64,000 nucleotides of DNA from Sinorhizobium fredii USDA 205. Lineage in GTDB: Bacteria; Pseudomonadota; Alphaproteobacteria; Rhizobiales; Rhizobiaceae. The position numbers and the translations under genes were made by a program. Of this stretch, positions 61,384 through 64,000 are shown in pieces. The stretch's first letter is position 1, and every line of letters begins with the position of its first letter. The stretch covers positions 248,001 through 312,000 of the forward strand of contig NZ_AUTC01000146.1 of NCBI RefSeq assembly GCF_001461695.1, in the 5' to 3' direction. Under the pieces are notes generated by a model. It was not told the origin of the DNA. It searched no databases and saw only the letters and a program-made list of their open reading frames with translations.

Positions 61384-61599
61384 TGAAGCCTCCGGATTTG
61401 TTCATGTTATGTTCTCACTTGCGAGTAGGCGTGTCAACAGGCCTCAAAGCGGGTTTTGCCTGAAGCGGTTCACCGACGGCATCGCGACCAGAAAGGGCGC
61501 CGCTGCGGAAAACAGGTCGTTGATCCCGTTGAACGCCAACGCTTTTAGGCTTGCGGATTGCCGCGCTGGTATGGTTTGAGTTTTGTGCAGAGGCTGCCT

Positions 61600-61658
61600 C
61601 TGCAGCGCCGTGCGTGGGGTCGGGCGCATTTGGGTCGATGCAGCACTTATTGCTGCAT
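61600..61658. repeat. Palindromic intergenic element, divergent copy 6
   Basis: CTGCAGCGCCGTGCG, a GGGTCGGGCGCATTTGGGTC segment, GATGCAGCACTT and ATTGCTGCAT follow the layout of copy 5, with a damaged central palindrome. It occupies the gap between the 68-aa gene and the LacI regulator (61384-61723), where I see no other feature. Confidence 0.5.
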
Positions 61659-61723
61659 CGTTCCATGGGTCGGCTCGGATCACGCGAATCACGCAGCAGC
61701 CAGCACGGTGGACGGATCGGATC

Positions 61724-62764
61724 GTGGATCGAAAAACCAATCTGAAGGACGTCGCGCGCGAGGCAGGGGTCTCGCTCAGCACGGCGTCGCACGCCCTGAA
61801 CGGTACCGCGCCGCTGACCGTCGAGGTGCGCGAGCGGGTGCTCGAATCCGCCCGTCGGCTCGGCTATCTCGAAAACCGGCGGAAAAAAGCGACGATCGCC
61901 ACCGTGCGCGTCGTTCTGCTTGCCTTGACGAGTGATGCGGCGCCGCAGAGCGACCTCAACATGGTGAGCTGGACGATCCTCAACGGCGTGCGGCGCGAAT
62001 GCGAGAGGCGGGGGATCCGCATCGTCCCTTTCGTCAGCGCCAGCACCCGCCTCGATCCCGCCGAGGTTCACCAGGCGGCCGTTGACGAGAACGTCGATGG
62101 CATCCTCGTCCTGAACGACGACCGGCCGGAACTCATCCGGGCGCTTTCCATGCTCGAAAAGCCGATGGTCATCCTCAATGGCGAGGATCCCTCGATGCTG
62201 GTCGACACGGTGACGGTCGAAAACCGTTTCGGCGCGCGGCTCGGCACCGAGCATCTGCTCTCTCTCGGCCACCGCCGCATCCTGCACCTGACATGGCAGG
62301 GGCGCACGACGATCCGCCGGCGCTACGACGGCTATGTCGATGCCCATCTGGTTGCCGGCCTGCCGGCACCGGAGAACATGGTCGTGGTCGCGGAAAGCTA
62401 CGAGCCGCGCCATGGCGAGCAGGTGATCCGTTCCCTTCTGAAAGCGGACGGCAGGCTCAGGGGCGCCACGGCAATCTTCTGTGCGGCCGATAACCTGGCG
62501 CTCGGCTGCCTGGAGGCGCTTGCCGCGGCTGGCATCCGCGTGCCGGAGGATATTTCGGTGCTCGGCTTCGACGACATCGTGCCGGGCGAGTTCAGCACGC
62601 CGCCGCTCAGCACCATCCAGATGCCGGCCGACCGCCTGGGCGCCGCCGCCCTTTCGCTGCTCGAGCAACGCCTGATCGCCAACGACCCGCTGCGCCCGGC
62701 GCATCGGCTCGAGCTCGGTTGCCGAGTGATCCTGAGGGGCAGTATCGCGCCGCCGCGGAGGTAG
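61724..62764 (+). CDS. LacI-family transcriptional regulator
   Basis: A 346-residue repressor. The N-terminal HTH reads TNLKDVAREAGVSLSTASHA, then LNGTAPLTVEVRERVLESAR. A periplasmic-binding-protein-type effector domain follows (e.g. GILVLNDDRPELIRALSMLE, AIFCAADNLALGCLEALA). A GTG at 61724 gives the right N-terminus; upstream frame is repeat sequence. It is convergent with the sugar importer genes at 62843-64000 and probably controls them. Confidence 0.88.
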   Translation: MDRKTNLKDVAREAGVSLSTASHALNGTAPLTVEVRERVLESARRLGYLENRRKKATIATVRVVLLALTSDAAPQSDLNMVSWTILNGVRRECERRGIRIVPFVSASTRLDPAEVHQAAVDENVDGILVLNDDRPELIRALSMLEKPMVILNGEDPSMLVDTVTVENRFGARLGTEHLLSLGHRRILHLTWQGRTTIRRRYDGYVDAHLVAGLPAPENMVVVAESYEPRHGEQVIRSLLKADGRLRGATAIFCAADNLALGCLEALAAAGIRVPEDISVLGFDDIVPGEFSTPPLSTIQMPADRLGAAALSLLEQRLIANDPLRPAHRLELGCRVILRGSIAPPRR

Positions 62765-62842
62765 GGCGGAAAAGTCACGTATCCTCGGAGGCGCGCAGCG
62801 CGGCACCCCTTCTCATCGGACTCGAGCCGCTTCAAGAAGCCC

Positions 62843-63901
62843 CTACTTCATCCCCGTGCCGGCAATGCCGGTGGTGATGTAGCGCTGCAGGAAGAGGAAC
62901 ACCAGCGTCACCGGGACGAGGCTCAGGAAGGTCATCGCCAGAATATAGTGCCATTGCACAGAGAACTCGCCCTGGAAGGCGTTGAGGCCGACCTGCAGGG
63001 TGAAGTTCTCGCGGCTGCTCAAGACGATCAACGGCCAGAGGAAGTCGTTCCACCGCCAGAGCACCGAGAAGATCGCCAGAACGGCGAGCGCCGGGGCGGT
63101 CAGCGGCAGGACGATGCGCCAGAAGATGCGGAACTCGCTTGCCGCATCGACCCGCGCCGCTTCGATCAGCTCGTCCGGAATGGTGAGCATGTATTGCCTG
63201 AGCAGGAACACGCCGGTCGGCGAGGCGACCGTCGGGATGATAACCCCCCAGAGATTGTCGACGAGGCCGACGCCGACGATGACGAGATAGGCCGGCACCA
63301 TCACCACCGTGAGCGGGATCATCATCGTCGAGATGATCAGCACGAAGATCGTCTTGTCGCCGCGGAAGCGATATTTCGACAGGGCGAAGGCCGCGAGCGC
63401 GTTGACGATCAGCGTCAGGAGCGTCGCGATGAAGGTGACGAAGACCGAGTTCTTGAGGAAGGTCAGGAAGCTGAAGCGGGTCAGCGGATCCGTGTAGTTC
63501 TCGGTCGCGACCGTCAGTCGCTGGACCGGAGAAATGGTCCTGGTGTCGACGCTGACGGGCGTCCCGGGATTTTCAGGATCGACCATCTGCGCCTTGAGCC
63601 CGATGCGGCGGACCATCGCCATTTCGCGGGTCTCGCCATCGACGGTCACGTTCCAGAGGCTCAGGGGCTTGTCGAAGCCCTGGACCTCCATCTGCACGGC
63701 CGCCCGCGGCAGCAGCGTCGGCGGGAAGCGGGTGATCTCCGCCTCGGGTTTGAGCGAGGACATTCCGGCCCAGAGGACCGGGACGAGCACGGCGAGCGTG
63801 CCGCCGATCAGCCACAGCCAGGAGAGGACGTCGGTGATGTCGATCCGGCCGGCGCGCCGGGTGCGGGTAAAAAAGCCGATGGCACTGACATTGGCGGACA
63901 T
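62843..63901 (-). CDS. Sugar ABC transporter permease (MalG type, long periplasmic loop)
   Basis: A 352-residue permease. TM1 (~30-50) is followed by an unusually long periplasmic segment (~55-150) before the other five membrane segments. This is the layout of a subgroup of alpha-glucoside or oligosaccharide permeases. EAA loop: IEAARVDAASEFRIFWRIVL. C-terminal QRYITTGIAGTGMK. It starts two bases after the stop of the upstream permease gene. Confidence 0.9.
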   Translation of the reverse strand: MSANVSAIGFFTRTRRAGRIDITDVLSWLWLIGGTLAVLVPVLWAGMSSLKPEAEITRFPPTLLPRAAVQMEVQGFDKPLSLWNVTVDGETREMAMVRRIGLKAQMVDPENPGTPVSVDTRTISPVQRLTVATENYTDPLTRFSFLTFLKNSVFVTFIATLLTLIVNALAAFALSKYRFRGDKTIFVLIISTMMIPLTVVMVPAYLVIVGVGLVDNLWGVIIPTVASPTGVFLLRQYMLTIPDELIEAARVDAASEFRIFWRIVLPLTAPALAVLAIFSVLWRWNDFLWPLIVLSSRENFTLQVGLNAFQGEFSVQWHYILAMTFLSLVPVTLVFLFLQRYITTGIAGTGMK

Positions 63902-63903
63902 GA

Positions 63904-64000
63904 TCAGGACTCCACCTTCTTGCCGAGGCGCAGCTGCGCCAGGGTGAGCACCAGAAGCACCAGTCCCATCAGGACGGAGGCGGCCGAGGCGAGCCCGAAC
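63904..64000 (-). CDS. Sugar ABC transporter permease (MalF type), C-terminal end only
   Basis: The minus-strand reading FGLASAASVLMGLVLLVL, then TLAQLRLGKKVES and a TGA, is a last membrane segment and short cytoplasmic tail, as in MalF-type permeases. The rest lies beyond the right edge. It pairs with the following MalG-type permease. Confidence 0.8.
   Translation of the reverse strand, partial: FGLASAASVLMGLVLLVLTLAQLRLGKKVES

Noticed and set aside
1..64000. CRISPR arrays, tRNA or rRNA genes, intact transposons, prophage genes
   Set aside because: No evenly spaced repeats, no recognisable tRNA or rRNA sequence, and no transposase, integrase or phage structural motif were seen on either strand.

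Overview
The window is high-GC DNA from a member of the Rhizobiaceae, most likely Sinorhizobium (Ensifer), and probably from a pSymB-like megaplasmid or chromid. The main evidence is a near-canonical succinoglycan block: exoK (cut by the left edge), exoI, exoU and exoX on the minus strand, exoYFQZ on the plus strand, and exoB on the minus strand. The historical exs genes follow (exsA, then queC/queD/queE = exsBCD, then exsE). No tRNA, rRNA, CRISPR array or intact insertion sequence was seen.

Layout: 0-10.3 kb is the exo cluster; exoI lies directly between exoK and exoU, with no exoH, exoT, exoW or exoV. 10.8-16.4 kb is exsA, a preQ1-I riboswitch ahead of queCDE, and exsE. 16.9-25.6 kb is a regulatory and stress block: a small XRE protein, an ECF41 sigma factor with its AhpD-like partner and target promoter, a chemoreceptor, an Rrf2 regulator, an MscS channel, a cupin/NmrA/AhpD operon and a LysR gene. 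25.7-28.5 kb is a small-protein island with intergenic repeats and a possible sRNA. 28.7-42.2 kb is a carbohydrate uptake and catabolism locus: an ABC importer with two Gfo/Idh dehydrogenases, a TetR gene, then a divergent set (Gfo/Idh, DUF993 aldolase-like, enolase-superfamily, TIM-barrel isomerase) and a further Gfo/Idh gene. A shared palindromic operator lies before both the importer and the catabolic operon.

42.2-61.4 kb carries an intradiol dioxygenase, a lipoprotein, and what looks like a c-di-GMP-controlled polysaccharide hub. It contains a uxs1-uxe-apsS-like operon (arabinose-containing polysaccharide) beside a CuxR-like AraC regulator with a PilZ-like RxxxR motif. Next comes a six-gene partner-switching operon (GGDEF-EAL, ATPase-like, STAS-methyltransferase, SpoIIE phosphatase, HATPase, STAS), divergent from bgsB-bgsA, the mixed-linkage beta-glucan synthase pair. 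The window ends with a LacI regulator and part of another sugar ABC importer.

Three genes (queE, apsS, uxe) each carry a frameshift explained by one missing base. Restoring it gives full-length proteins, so sequencing error is as likely as real decay. Functional names rest on motif reading and remembered family and locus knowledge; no database search was possible.
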